Shown: in pieces, positions 37,382-45,131 of the stretch
How positions within the stretch are numbered: position 1 is the stretch's first letter
Layout: every line of letters begins with the position of its first letter
Source: JACMLD01 sp038207265
GTDB taxonomy: Bacteria > Bacteroidota > Bacteroidia > Chitinophagales > Chitinophagaceae
DNA: 64,000 nucleotides
NCBI GenBank assembly: GCA_038207265.1
Contig: JBBQZZ010000002.1
Span: 372,001 to 436,000, forward strand
Reading direction: 5' to 3'
Position numbers and translations under genes: made by a program
The notes under the pieces: model-generated
The model's input: only the letters and a program-made list of their open reading frames with translations
Database searches by the model: none
Told to the model about the DNA's origin: nothing

Positions 37382-37771
37382 TTTTTTTGGGTCGCACAAT
37401 TAAACTGCGTTTGTGCCTTTGTTGTGATGTAGAATTCAGTAATTGGAATTCTATTGCACATTACTTCATACCATCGATTTGTATTTTAGCCTCCATCTGT
37501 GTAATGCACCGATTAGCGCTTTGAATTTTTTCTACAAGCGATATGATCAACAGTTATACCATGTTTATACGAAATGTATGGAGTGGTTAAAGTGAAGATG
37601 AAAGCGGCAGTCTGAAAAAGATTGCGACAAGAACTGCCGGAAGTGCTGTGTTAATTGTTTCCTGTTTATTAACCTGCCTGGTTTTATTACGCGAAGAAAT
37701 TTAAATTCTACCTGCAGTGTCATTATAAACCAAAATTTTTTTGTTAAATAGCGGAAGAGTATATTTATCAT
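37382..37771. other. Intergenic region upstream of the TPR-like gene
   Basis: A 390-base AT-rich stretch. No complete gene is supported. Overlapping minus-strand frames (37565-37939 and 37701-37991) run antisense into the downstream gene and look like shadows. A TATATTTA near 37760 may be the -7 element of the downstream gene. Confidence 0.4.
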
Positions 37772-38203
37772 ATGCAATTCGATCCAGCCAACAAGATTGT
37801 TCAACGCTGTGCAAAGGGTATGAGCCTTGAAGGTGAAGCAAAAACAGGAGAAGCTTACCATCAGTTTCAACAAGCATGGAATGAGGCCAGCAATGATTTT
37901 GAAAAATTTGTTGCTGCACATTATATGGCAAGGCATCAAAATTCTGTGCGGGAAAAATTAAAATGGGATGAAACTGCATTGCAACACGCAATTAAAATAG
38001 GGGAGGATAGTATGAAATCTCATTATCCATCTCTTTATCTGAACATTGCTAAGTGTCATGAGGATCTTGGCGATTCCGAACTTGCATACCTTAATTATAG
38101 AAAAGCGCTGACTTTTGCTGATTCACTACCAGGCGATGGTTACGGTAAAATGATCAAAACTGGTATAGACAATGGTATTGAAAGGGTTTTGCGGGTGAGC
38201 TAA
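37772..38203 (+). CDS. Conserved TPR-like protein of unknown function
   Basis: A 143-residue, all-helical soluble protein. Helical pairs (AKTGEAYHQFQQAWNEASNDFEKFVAAHYMARHQ and YPSLYLNIAKCHEDLGDSELAYLNYRKALTFAD) follow the tetratricopeptide pattern of repeated small and aromatic residues, so a protein-binding role is likely. No catalytic motif was seen. Related Bacteroidota proteins are sometimes labelled rRNA methyltransferases in databases, but nothing here resembles a methyltransferase. It is transcribed alone. Confidence 0.75.
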   Translation: MQFDPANKIVQRCAKGMSLEGEAKTGEAYHQFQQAWNEASNDFEKFVAAHYMARHQNSVREKLKWDETALQHAIKIGEDSMKSHYPSLYLNIAKCHEDLGDSELAYLNYRKALTFADSLPGDGYGKMIKTGIDNGIERVLRVS

Positions 38204-38335
38204 CCAGCTATTATTATTGTATTGCGTTGTTAATTAATAAACCATTCCTTTGTTGTTGGTTGATTTGAAACTGAAAGAGTAACTTGTAATAATTATTGAA
38301 TTCATCACGTTAGGTTTATTAGCATATTATTTTTT

Positions 38336-40021
38336 ATGAATATCAAATTGAAACTCATTACCCTGTTTTTGTTATCCGTGATTATCGCGAACAATGGAGC
38401 TGCTCAGTCTTTGCCTGATTCAATCACAAAAAAAATCGACAGCATATTCATCAAATGGAATAACAATACCAGCCCGGGGGGAACCATCGGTATCGTTCGC
38501 AATGATTCGCTGGTATATGCAAAAGGTTATGGTATGGCCAACCTGGAATACGCCGTACACAATGAGCCTGCAACCATTTTTCACATGGCTTCCGTTTCAA
38601 AACAGTTTACCGCTTTTTCAATTGTATTACTGGCAAAGCAAGGAAAACTAAAACTGGATGATGATATTCATAAATACCTTACCTGGTTTCCTGATCTGAA
38701 AGAAAAAATTACCATTCGGCATTTATTGAATCATACCAGTGGCATTCGTGATCAATGGCAATTACTGGCTATATCTGGAACAAGACTTGATGATGTGATT
38801 ACACAGGATCACATTATTAAAATATTAAGCAAACAAAGGGCGCTCAATTTTAAGCCAGGTGAAAAATATAGTTATTCCAACAGCGGATTTACACTGCTTG
38901 CCGAAATCGTTAAATCGGTCTCTGGTCAGTCGCTGGGAAAGTTTACAGACTCAGCAATCTTTAAGCCGCTGGGCATGAACAATACTCATTTTCATGATGA
39001 TTATACTGAAATTGTATTGAACCGATCTTATTCATATAACCGTGTTGACAGTACTCATTTTTCAAATAGCATATTAAGTTACTCGAATGCAGGTGCTACA
39101 AGCCTCTTTACAAATATCAATGATATGAGTAAATGGGTTATGAATTTTTATAATCATACAGTGGGTGATCAATCAGATATAGAGCGACTGACAACAAAAG
39201 GTAAATTGAATGATGGTAAAGAACTTACTTATGCATTGGGTATAGCAGTCGGAAAATTTAACGGTTGGAAAGAGTATTCTCACGGGGGCGCGGATGCGGG
39301 TTACAGAACTTATCTTTCTGTTTTACCAGATATTAAAATGGGTTTTATAGTTTTCAGCAACCTGGGTGACTTTAATCCGGGAGGAAAAATGTCTGCCATT
39401 GCGAACCTGTTTGTGAAAGACACAGCAAATGTAAAAGCATTGGTAACAGGTGTAAAGCGGGATAGCGCGATGGCCGTTTTAAAAGATAGCCTGAAATGGA
39501 AAAAATTCCTGGGAGACTATACAGGCGACGATGGAGTGCCATTTAATATTTATTTAAAGGGAGGTGCTTTGTACTACCAGGTATATAATGAAACCAATTT
39601 TTTGATAAAGGAAAACAGGGACAGTTTTTCAGTTGGACAAGACCCTTCAGTAAAATTTGTATTTGCATTAAAAAATAAGGACACCTTGCTGACTGTGATT
39701 ACACCTGATCAAAATTACTATTCTAAGAAGTATAGAAATGATACAGCGGCGGGGGACCTGGTTTTGAAAAAATATACAGGTACCTATTATTGTCCGGAAC
39801 TTGATTGTAAATATGGTATTGAATTAAAAAATCATCAACTGATATTAACCAATAGTAAATACAACGATACGAAGCTGTCGCTAATCGGTACAGACCACCT
39901 CTTAAGTGACTACTGGTGGATGAACCACTTAAAAGTTTTGTATGACAGCAGTCAGAAGATAATAGGCTTTGAAGTAAATGCAGGTCGAATAGAGCACCTG
40001 AAATTCAATAAAATTGAATAG
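38336..40021 (+). CDS. Exported serine hydrolase (beta-lactamase class C family)
   Basis: A 561-residue protein with a signal peptide (LKLITLFLLSVIIANNGAAQ). The catalytic domain has SVSK at residues 86-89 (SxxK), YSNSGF as the Tyr-x-Asn motif and HGGADAGYR as the third box. The last 200 residues form beta-rich C-terminal domains (KFLGDYTGDDG, KYTGTYYCPELDCKYGIELKN). It is likely a D-aminopeptidase, esterase or peptidoglycan-related hydrolase. It differs from the other class C-like protein in this window in both sequence and tail. It lies next to, but divergent in direction from, the BlaI-type operon. Confidence 0.88.
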   Translation: MNIKLKLITLFLLSVIIANNGAAQSLPDSITKKIDSIFIKWNNNTSPGGTIGIVRNDSLVYAKGYGMANLEYAVHNEPATIFHMASVSKQFTAFSIVLLAKQGKLKLDDDIHKYLTWFPDLKEKITIRHLLNHTSGIRDQWQLLAISGTRLDDVITQDHIIKILSKQRALNFKPGEKYSYSNSGFTLLAEIVKSVSGQSLGKFTDSAIFKPLGMNNTHFHDDYTEIVLNRSYSYNRVDSTHFSNSILSYSNAGATSLFTNINDMSKWVMNFYNHTVGDQSDIERLTTKGKLNDGKELTYALGIAVGKFNGWKEYSHGGADAGYRTYLSVLPDIKMGFIVFSNLGDFNPGGKMSAIANLFVKDTANVKALVTGVKRDSAMAVLKDSLKWKKFLGDYTGDDGVPFNIYLKGGALYYQVYNETNFLIKENRDSFSVGQDPSVKFVFALKNKDTLLTVITPDQNYYSKKYRNDTAAGDLVLKKYTGTYYCPELDCKYGIELKNHQLILTNSKYNDTKLSLIGTDHLLSDYWWMNHLKVLYDSSQKIIGFEVNAGRIEHLKFNKIE

Positions 40022-40235
40022 TTAATATGCCGGTTATGTGAGATCACATAGGTACACCATTTCAAGAAATATTTTTTAAGTTTCTCATTGAATTAATTTA
40101 TAAAGTTGCTACTTTCAAAAAGCAGGTTGTAGTTGAGCGTTTTCTTTTCTCGCGGGTAGATTCACAAATAAAACATATGTAAAATGGCCGGTAACACGCG
40201 GGCCATTGGTGGAAATATACAACAGGAAGATTAAT

Positions 40236-41210
40236 TTACCCCCGGTGCATCCTGATACTTTTGCTACCATTGCTGGTTACCTCGTAATTGAAATTACCTG
40301 TTGAGAACCGTTTATATTTTTTTTTGTACCGGTTGGCTGTTTCATTACTTTGTTTAACATCATTCACCGTCATGCCTTCCGTTGTTAACGATAATGTATG
40401 CAAGTCCTTTTCACCGGTTATTATTCCATCTTTTATTAAATCATTGATCAGCAGTTTAAGTAAGCGTTGATCTTCTTCAGCTTGTTCCTGATCTTTTTTA
40501 GCCTGTATCTGATCTCGTACAGACTGTTCCTGATCCAATTTGGCCTGTGCCTGGTCTTTTTTTGCTTGTTCCTGGTCTTTCTCTAACTCTTTCATATCTT
40601 CTTCAGCACTTTTTTTTATTTCCATTTGTTCTCTGCTCACCTCTATTTCTTTTTCCCTTTGTGTTATTGCATTGTACTGATCCTGGTCTGCCTTTTCTTT
40701 GGCTTCTTCCAAATGTTCTATTTCGATTTCCAAATGCACTCTTTCTTTCATTGAACGTCTCTTATCCGCTTCGAAATTATTTTTGTCTTTCATTGCCTGT
40801 TCCCGATCCAGCTTCGCTTGGATCATATCACGGTGCGCCTGCTCTCCATCTCTTTTTGCCTGTTGTTGATCTTTTTTTGCCTGCCTTTGGTCTTCAAGGG
40901 CTTGCTTTTTATCAATTTTTAGCTGCTCTTTTAATTTTGCAATTATCAAACTGTATTCATTATAATGGCTTTCGGGAATCTTTTCATCGTTTACATAAAG
41001 AGCCATTATTTTATCATTTTCCATTTCCATTCTGTAGAGATCATCGCCCGATTCCGTAACAAGCGTAGATTTTGATTTACCATCTATGAAACGCGAATCA
41101 TAATTATGAACCGGTGTTTTTTTTGTGGCCTTTTTATCCTGGGCCAGTCCTTTGCCAGAGAATGCGATTGAAAGCAATAGTGCAATAAAATAAACGAATC
41201 TGGTTTGCAT
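40236..41210 (-). CDS. Secreted coiled-coil protein with D-Q-x-Q-A-K heptad repeats
   Basis: A 324-residue protein with a signal peptide (MQTRFVYFIALLLSIAFSGKGLAQ). Residues 45-95 (YRMEMENDKIMALYVNDEKIPESHY) and 268-315 (LSLTTEGMTVNDVKQSNETANRYKKKYKRF) resemble short periplasmic elements found at the ends of Bacteroidota M56 peptidases. Between them is a long coiled coil. Two blocks of a seven-residue repeat (AKKDQQQAKRDGEQ-type, residues 102-145 and 208-250) flank a less regular middle. It is third in an operon with a BlaI-like repressor and an M56 peptidase whose tail carries the same repeat. Function unknown. Confidence 0.8.
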   Translation of the reverse strand: MQTRFVYFIALLLSIAFSGKGLAQDKKATKKTPVHNYDSRFIDGKSKSTLVTESGDDLYRMEMENDKIMALYVNDEKIPESHYNEYSLIIAKLKEQLKIDKKQALEDQRQAKKDQQQAKRDGEQAHRDMIQAKLDREQAMKDKNNFEADKRRSMKERVHLEIEIEHLEEAKEKADQDQYNAITQREKEIEVSREQMEIKKSAEEDMKELEKDQEQAKKDQAQAKLDQEQSVRDQIQAKKDQEQAEEDQRLLKLLINDLIKDGIITGEKDLHTLSLTTEGMTVNDVKQSNETANRYKKKYKRFSTGNFNYEVTSNGSKSIRMHRG

Positions 41211-41377
41211 ATGTCTATTATTTTTTTTAGGTTAATGAATGGCAATAGCGTTTCCCCCACACAAAGTGAGTGATTTTACAATGCCGGTTAAAAACAATGG
41301 TGGTAATGATGAACAAATAACAGCGGTGCGCAATCGCAGGTAGTTATTCAATGTGCAATGAAAATTTTCCGACTGGA

Positions 41378-42907
41378 TTAATTATTCTTTAATTTTTCAG
41401 CTTCCAGCTTTTTTCTTTTAAGTTCCTGCCTTTCAACGTCCGCTCTTGCTGCGTCCGCTTTGTAAAGCAATATATTTTTCATTTCCTGTTCATAATCCAG
41501 TTTTGCTTTTAACTGGTCCTTGAATCCTTGTTCCTGATCTATTTTTGCCTGCATCATGTCCTTAAGCGCTGTTTTCTGATCAATCATCGCTGTTTTTTCA
41601 TCATTTATAGATGCTTCATACTCCGGAGAATGAATGGAATGTTCCTGTGCTTCGATCTCATCTAATTGAAGTTTTTCCCTTTCTGCCTGTTCCTTGTAAT
41701 GCTCCGCTGCTTTTTGTTTTCTGTCTGCATTTACTGCTCCAGTAATAGAAGCTATTTCTTTTTTTGGTTGAATCTTTTGATCGGTAAAACTGATTTCACT
41801 TCTTTCAATTACGATTGATGATGCTACATTATTATTTTTGAAATAAATTACATGCGGCATTATCTTATGATTTCCCGCTGGTACTGAAGTTGCCAGTATA
41901 ATAACAATAAACAAGATTGTGACAGCGGGTATAAAGAACAATTTTTCACCAATGGCCAGGTTATTATTCCTGTTCAATAGAATACGTCTCACTCTCTGCA
42001 GTAAGAAATTTTTCCTGCCGGGAAAAGCAGTTGTAAAAGCACTGCCATACAATTCATATTCCCTGAAACCGATGAGTGCCTCCGCCAGGCTTCTCCTGTT
42101 CTGCGTATGTGCCAGGGCGATATCGTCACAACAATTTTCCCGTTCCTCTCTTATGCGCGATGAAAGCCATAAAAGGAATGGATTAAAAAAGAAAATTGTA
42201 CCTGCAATGTTTTGAAGCATGTTAACCATATAGTCATTGCGTCTAATATGGGCCAACTCGTGCAGCAGGATGGCTTCAACCTGTTCGGCTGGAATATTCA
42301 TTGCTATTCCAACCGGTAACAGGATAATTGGTTTAAAATGACCAATAACAGCCGGTACTTTGCAATACCCCGATTCCAGCAGGCGCACTGCGCGTTTAAT
42401 ACCTGTTTTTTGAATAAGTACTGAGAAGCTCTTCTCCAATGATCTACCCGGGGTGTAAATTTTATTTTTTCTTACCCGTTGTGTATATAGGAAGGCACCA
42501 CTCAATTGCAAAAGTTTAAAGCTGAACAGTACCAGCCAGCAGTAAAAAATCATTCGTTCATGTACAACAATAAAGATGCGGATAGAATTTGATACCTGTA
42601 CAAAGTATTGCGAATTGCCAGGCAGAAATGCGTTTATTTGTTTTGTAATGGTATAAAATCCTTCTGTTGCAAGGCTAGCTGTATCATTCCATTGCCAACA
42701 AAAGGTAAGAACACTGCATAGTATCATTAAAATAAAATGCGTGAGAAGAAATTGATAGCGTCTTACCGCTGTCATTCTTGCTGAGCATTGCAAAAAAAGA
42801 GCCGCAATGCAGGCAATGAGCAGACACTGCCACAAAGAGTGGATAAATGTCCGACACAGTACAGACACTAATTTATTGATTACTTCATTGTTGAACAGGT
42901 AATCCAT
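41378..42907 (-). CDS. BlaR1-like M56 membrane metallopeptidase with coiled-coil tail
   Basis: A 509-residue protein. Three N-terminal membrane helices precede the M56 zinc site HELAHIRRNDY (His 216, Glu 217, His 220), with a downstream acidic ligand in REERENCCDDIA. A fourth helix lies at about 324-342. The remaining 167 residues should be periplasmic. The penicillin-binding sensor of true BlaR1/MecR1 is absent; the tail is a charged coiled coil with AKIDQEQGFKDQ-type heptads at 437-480. Such proteases cleave or inactivate the partner BlaI repressor after a signal. The start is 2 bases from the repressor stop. Confidence 0.9.
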   Translation of the reverse strand: MDYLFNNEVINKLVSVLCRTFIHSLWQCLLIACIAALFLQCSARMTAVRRYQFLLTHFILMILCSVLTFCWQWNDTASLATEGFYTITKQINAFLPGNSQYFVQVSNSIRIFIVVHERMIFYCWLVLFSFKLLQLSGAFLYTQRVRKNKIYTPGRSLEKSFSVLIQKTGIKRAVRLLESGYCKVPAVIGHFKPIILLPVGIAMNIPAEQVEAILLHELAHIRRNDYMVNMLQNIAGTIFFFNPFLLWLSSRIREERENCCDDIALAHTQNRRSLAEALIGFREYELYGSAFTTAFPGRKNFLLQRVRRILLNRNNNLAIGEKLFFIPAVTILFIVIILATSVPAGNHKIMPHVIYFKNNNVASSIVIERSEISFTDQKIQPKKEIASITGAVNADRKQKAAEHYKEQAEREKLQLDEIEAQEHSIHSPEYEASINDEKTAMIDQKTALKDMMQAKIDQEQGFKDQLKAKLDYEQEMKNILLYKADAARADVERQELKRKKLEAEKLKNN

Positions 42908-42909
42908 GG

Positions 42910-43314
42910 TTATTTTTCTTTGTCCAGTTTTTTAAGTAATGTCTTTATTTTTTCCAGTTCGGATTTGGAAGTCTTGTCATTTTTAAGCAGGGCCAACATC
43001 AGGTTACTGGCAGATCCATTGTACATATTGTCGACAAAGCGACCCAGTAAATTACCTTTCACTTTATCTTCGGCAACAGCGGCACTGTATATATGCTTCA
43101 TGTTTGTTTCGTCACGGTTCAGCATTTCTTTCTCTTTCATTACCTGCATCAACTTCAGGGTAGAAGTGTATTGCACCACTTCCTTCTGTTCATTTAATTT
43201 ATCATGCACAAACCGAACGGTAGACGGACCATATTGCCATAGTATCTGCAGCACCTCCAGTTCCGTTTTGGTGGGAACTATCGACTCATTACTTTTTTTC
43301 TTTAAATCTTTCAT
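42910..43314 (-). CDS. BlaI/MecI-type transcriptional repressor
   Basis: A 134-residue winged-helix repressor. The N-terminal DNA-binding domain is IVPTKTELEVLQILWQYGPSTVRFVHDKLNEQKEVVQYTS, with the recognition helix near YTSTLKLMQVMKEK. The C-terminal dimerisation segment (GRFVDNMYNGSASNLMLALL) contains the region cut in staphylococcal homologues. As first gene of the operon it probably represses itself, the M56 protease and the coiled-coil protein, with relief by proteolysis. In Bacteroidota such pairs often respond to envelope signals other than beta-lactams. Confidence 0.93.
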   Translation of the reverse strand: MKDLKKKSNESIVPTKTELEVLQILWQYGPSTVRFVHDKLNEQKEVVQYTSTLKLMQVMKEKEMLNRDETNMKHIYSAAVAEDKVKGNLLGRFVDNMYNGSASNLMLALLKNDKTSKSELEKIKTLLKKLDKEK

Positions 43315-43335
43315 TTATTTAAAGGTATGTATTAA

Positions 43336-43347
43336 AAACGTACGTTT
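43336..43347. promoter_or_regulatory. Palindromic operator candidate upstream of the BlaI-type operon
   Basis: AAACGTACGTTT is a perfect 12-bp palindrome 22 bases before the repressor start. On the minus strand it contains TACGTTTT, close to the TAnnTTTG -7 element. On the plus strand, with the next base, it reads TACGTTTG, a perfect one. A repressor bound here would cover the operon promoter. Confidence 0.5.
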
Positions 43348-43482
43348 GCAAATTTTAGGTAAGTTTTTTTTCTTTCTTTAACAATTTAATATACCTCATA
43401 CAACAAGTACTTACTTATAATATCAATAGATTTAGACACGCAAATTTTTCAGGTTACTATTAAATCCCAGCCATTCATTCGT

Positions 43483-44220
43483 TTGCATCAGGTACATTTA
43501 TACAATTTTAAGTTGCGTATAGTTGTCACCGGCTTTGCAGTTTTACCGTTATTGGTAATTGGCCAGGGACAGGTTGCAGGCAAGGTTACTAAATCAGGTA
43601 CCAACGAAATCTTAGTCGGAGCAACAATCAGTAACCAATCAAATCATTCAAATAATATTTCTGATATCGGCGGCAATTACAGGATTAAAGCAACCGAAGG
43701 AGATACATTGATTTTTTCTTCGGCCGGATACAAAGTCGATACCGTTATCATCAAAACAATTGATCTCGTCTTAGGTTTATATATTTCGCTTGCTCCAAAT
43801 TATGTTGCTTTGCCGACAGTTGTTGTCAACGAAAATGCTTACCAGGCTGATTCGATAAAGAGGAGAGAAGAATACAGTTTTATTCTTGATAAAAAACATC
43901 CGGTTAAATTGATAAATGAAAAGCGGTTAGGGGATGCGCCGGGATTAAATTTTAGCCCCATCGGATTTTTCTCAACCCGGGAGAAGCAAAAACGCAGGCT
44001 TAGGAAAAGATTGATTCAGGAGGAAGAAGATTATTATATAGATTACAAATTCTCAGCTGAAAAGGTTTCTCAATTGTCTGGATTAAAAGCTGATTCGCTG
44101 AAGAAGTTCATAAGGCTTTACCGGCCAGTTTATGACTTCTGCCGTAAAACTGACAACCAGTTGATGCTGGTTTACATCAATGATAAACTCAGGTTGTTCA
44201 TGAAAAAGAAGACCGGATAG
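43483..44220 (+). CDS. Exported CarboxypepD_reg-like domain protein
   Basis: A protein of up to 245 residues with a hydrophobic export signal (RIVVTGFAVLPLLVIGQGQ). A carboxypeptidase-regulatory-like beta sandwich follows (VAGKVTKSGTNEILVGATISNQSN, DIGGNYRIKATEGDTLIFSSAGY), the domain found at the start of SusC/TonB-dependent receptors. It is not followed by a plug or barrel. The rest (about 120-245) is helical and very basic. The start is uncertain: TTG at 43483, or a second TTG at 43513 that gives a shorter signal. A promoter-like TTCGTTTG at 43478-43485 favours the second. Function unknown. Confidence 0.7.
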   Translation: MHQVHLYNFKLRIVVTGFAVLPLLVIGQGQVAGKVTKSGTNEILVGATISNQSNHSNNISDIGGNYRIKATEGDTLIFSSAGYKVDTVIIKTIDLVLGLYISLAPNYVALPTVVVNENAYQADSIKRREEYSFILDKKHPVKLINEKRLGDAPGLNFSPIGFFSTREKQKRRLRKRLIQEEEDYYIDYKFSAEKVSQLSGLKADSLKKFIRLYRPVYDFCRKTDNQLMLVYINDKLRLFMKKKTG

Positions 44221-44246
44221 CAGGAATTTGAAAACACCGCAATTGT

Positions 44247-45116
44247 TTATTCCACTCTTCTAACGTCTACGGATACTGTTAATTCATGCGGGCCACTATT
44301 AATAATAACACCCTTCAATGGTGCAATGTCTGCATAATCGCGGCCCCAACCAACGGTAATATGTTGCCCTCCGGGGATCTGGTTATTGGTGGGATCAAAA
44401 TCAACCCAGCCCATGTCTGGTATATAAACGGAGAACCATGCATGTGATGCATCCACCCCGGTGAGTTTCTCTTTTCCAGGTGGCGCTAAAGTTTCCAGGT
44501 AACCACTCACATACCTGGCGGGCAAACCGATTGAACGAACACAGGCAATAGCGAAGTGTGCAAAGTCCTGGCAGACGCCTTTGCGTTCTTTCATTACCAC
44601 GCACAGCGGAGTTGTCACAGTAGTAAAACCGGGCCGGAATTCAAAATCATTATGAATACGTTGCATCAGGTGCAGGCTGGCTTCATACATTGTTTTGCCC
44701 GGAGTAAATGACAGCAATGCATAATCACTGATTGCCGGAAAGGCTGCTGTTAATATGGTTTCAGGTATATATTGACGTATGTCAAGCTCATAGAAATCCC
44801 GTGTAAGGTTCACTTTTACTTCTTCCCAGCCAATAGAACTTTGCTGGTTAGCATCAACATTCGTAATTTTTTCAATTTCTGATATTGCAGTTACCGTAAG
44901 TTGTTTGTGCACCTTTTGAACAGCGAAGTACAATAGTTTGTTTCCGAAGAAATCTTCGTATTCATTCTGTACATCGGGCTGTGGTTGAATGTTCACGATA
45001 GACATTTTAGCTTTTTGTTTATCAGTAGAACGCGGTACCAGTCTTGCAATGTTCTGGCAAAGACTTACTGGTTCGTGATAAGTATAAACGGTGGTATGAA
45101 CTACTTTATATATCAA
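44247..45116 (-). CDS. Transglutaminase-like protein of the ATP-grasp/alpha-E system
   Basis: A 289-residue protein with a bacterial transglutaminase N-terminal domain (KVVHTTVYTYHEPVSLCQNIARLVPR) and a core domain with Cys 182 (RKGVCQDFAHF), His 225 (DASHAWFSVYIP) and Asp 241 (DFDPTNN). There is no signal peptide. It starts with TTG, 15 bases after the stop of the ATP-grasp/alpha-E gene, so the two are co-transcribed. The family is predicted to be a peptidase or amidase-type partner of the ATP-grasp ligase. It differs from the 33953 protein by lacking DUF2126. Confidence 0.88.
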   Translation of the reverse strand: MIYKVVHTTVYTYHEPVSLCQNIARLVPRSTDKQKAKMSIVNIQPQPDVQNEYEDFFGNKLLYFAVQKVHKQLTVTAISEIEKITNVDANQQSSIGWEEVKVNLTRDFYELDIRQYIPETILTAAFPAISDYALLSFTPGKTMYEASLHLMQRIHNDFEFRPGFTTVTTPLCVVMKERKGVCQDFAHFAIACVRSIGLPARYVSGYLETLAPPGKEKLTGVDASHAWFSVYIPDMGWVDFDPTNNQIPGGQHITVGWGRDYADIAPLKGVIINSGPHELTVSVDVRRVE

Positions 45117-45131
45117 CCTGTTTTTGTTTGA

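Noticed and set aside
37565..37991. Two minus-strand frames of 96 and 124 codons
   Set aside because: They overlap each other and run antisense to the TPR-like gene. The translations look random (Cys, Phe and His rich).
38336..40021. Serine hydrolase as a true beta-lactamase controlled by the BlaI-type operon
   Set aside because: The third box is HGG rather than KTG, it has long extra C-terminal domains, it is encoded on the other strand, and no copy of the candidate operator was seen in front of it.
40547..41059. 170-codon frame on the plus strand
   Set aside because: It is the antisense of the repetitive coiled-coil gene. Its Leu/Phe/Pro-rich composition follows from the complement of the Gln/Lys/Asp codons.
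41378..42907. Classical BlaR1 beta-lactam sensor
   Set aside because: The penicillin-binding domain with SxxK is absent; only the M56 protease part is shared.
42920..43381. 153-codon frame on the plus strand
   Set aside because: It lies antisense to the BlaI-type repressor gene, whose family assignment is clear.
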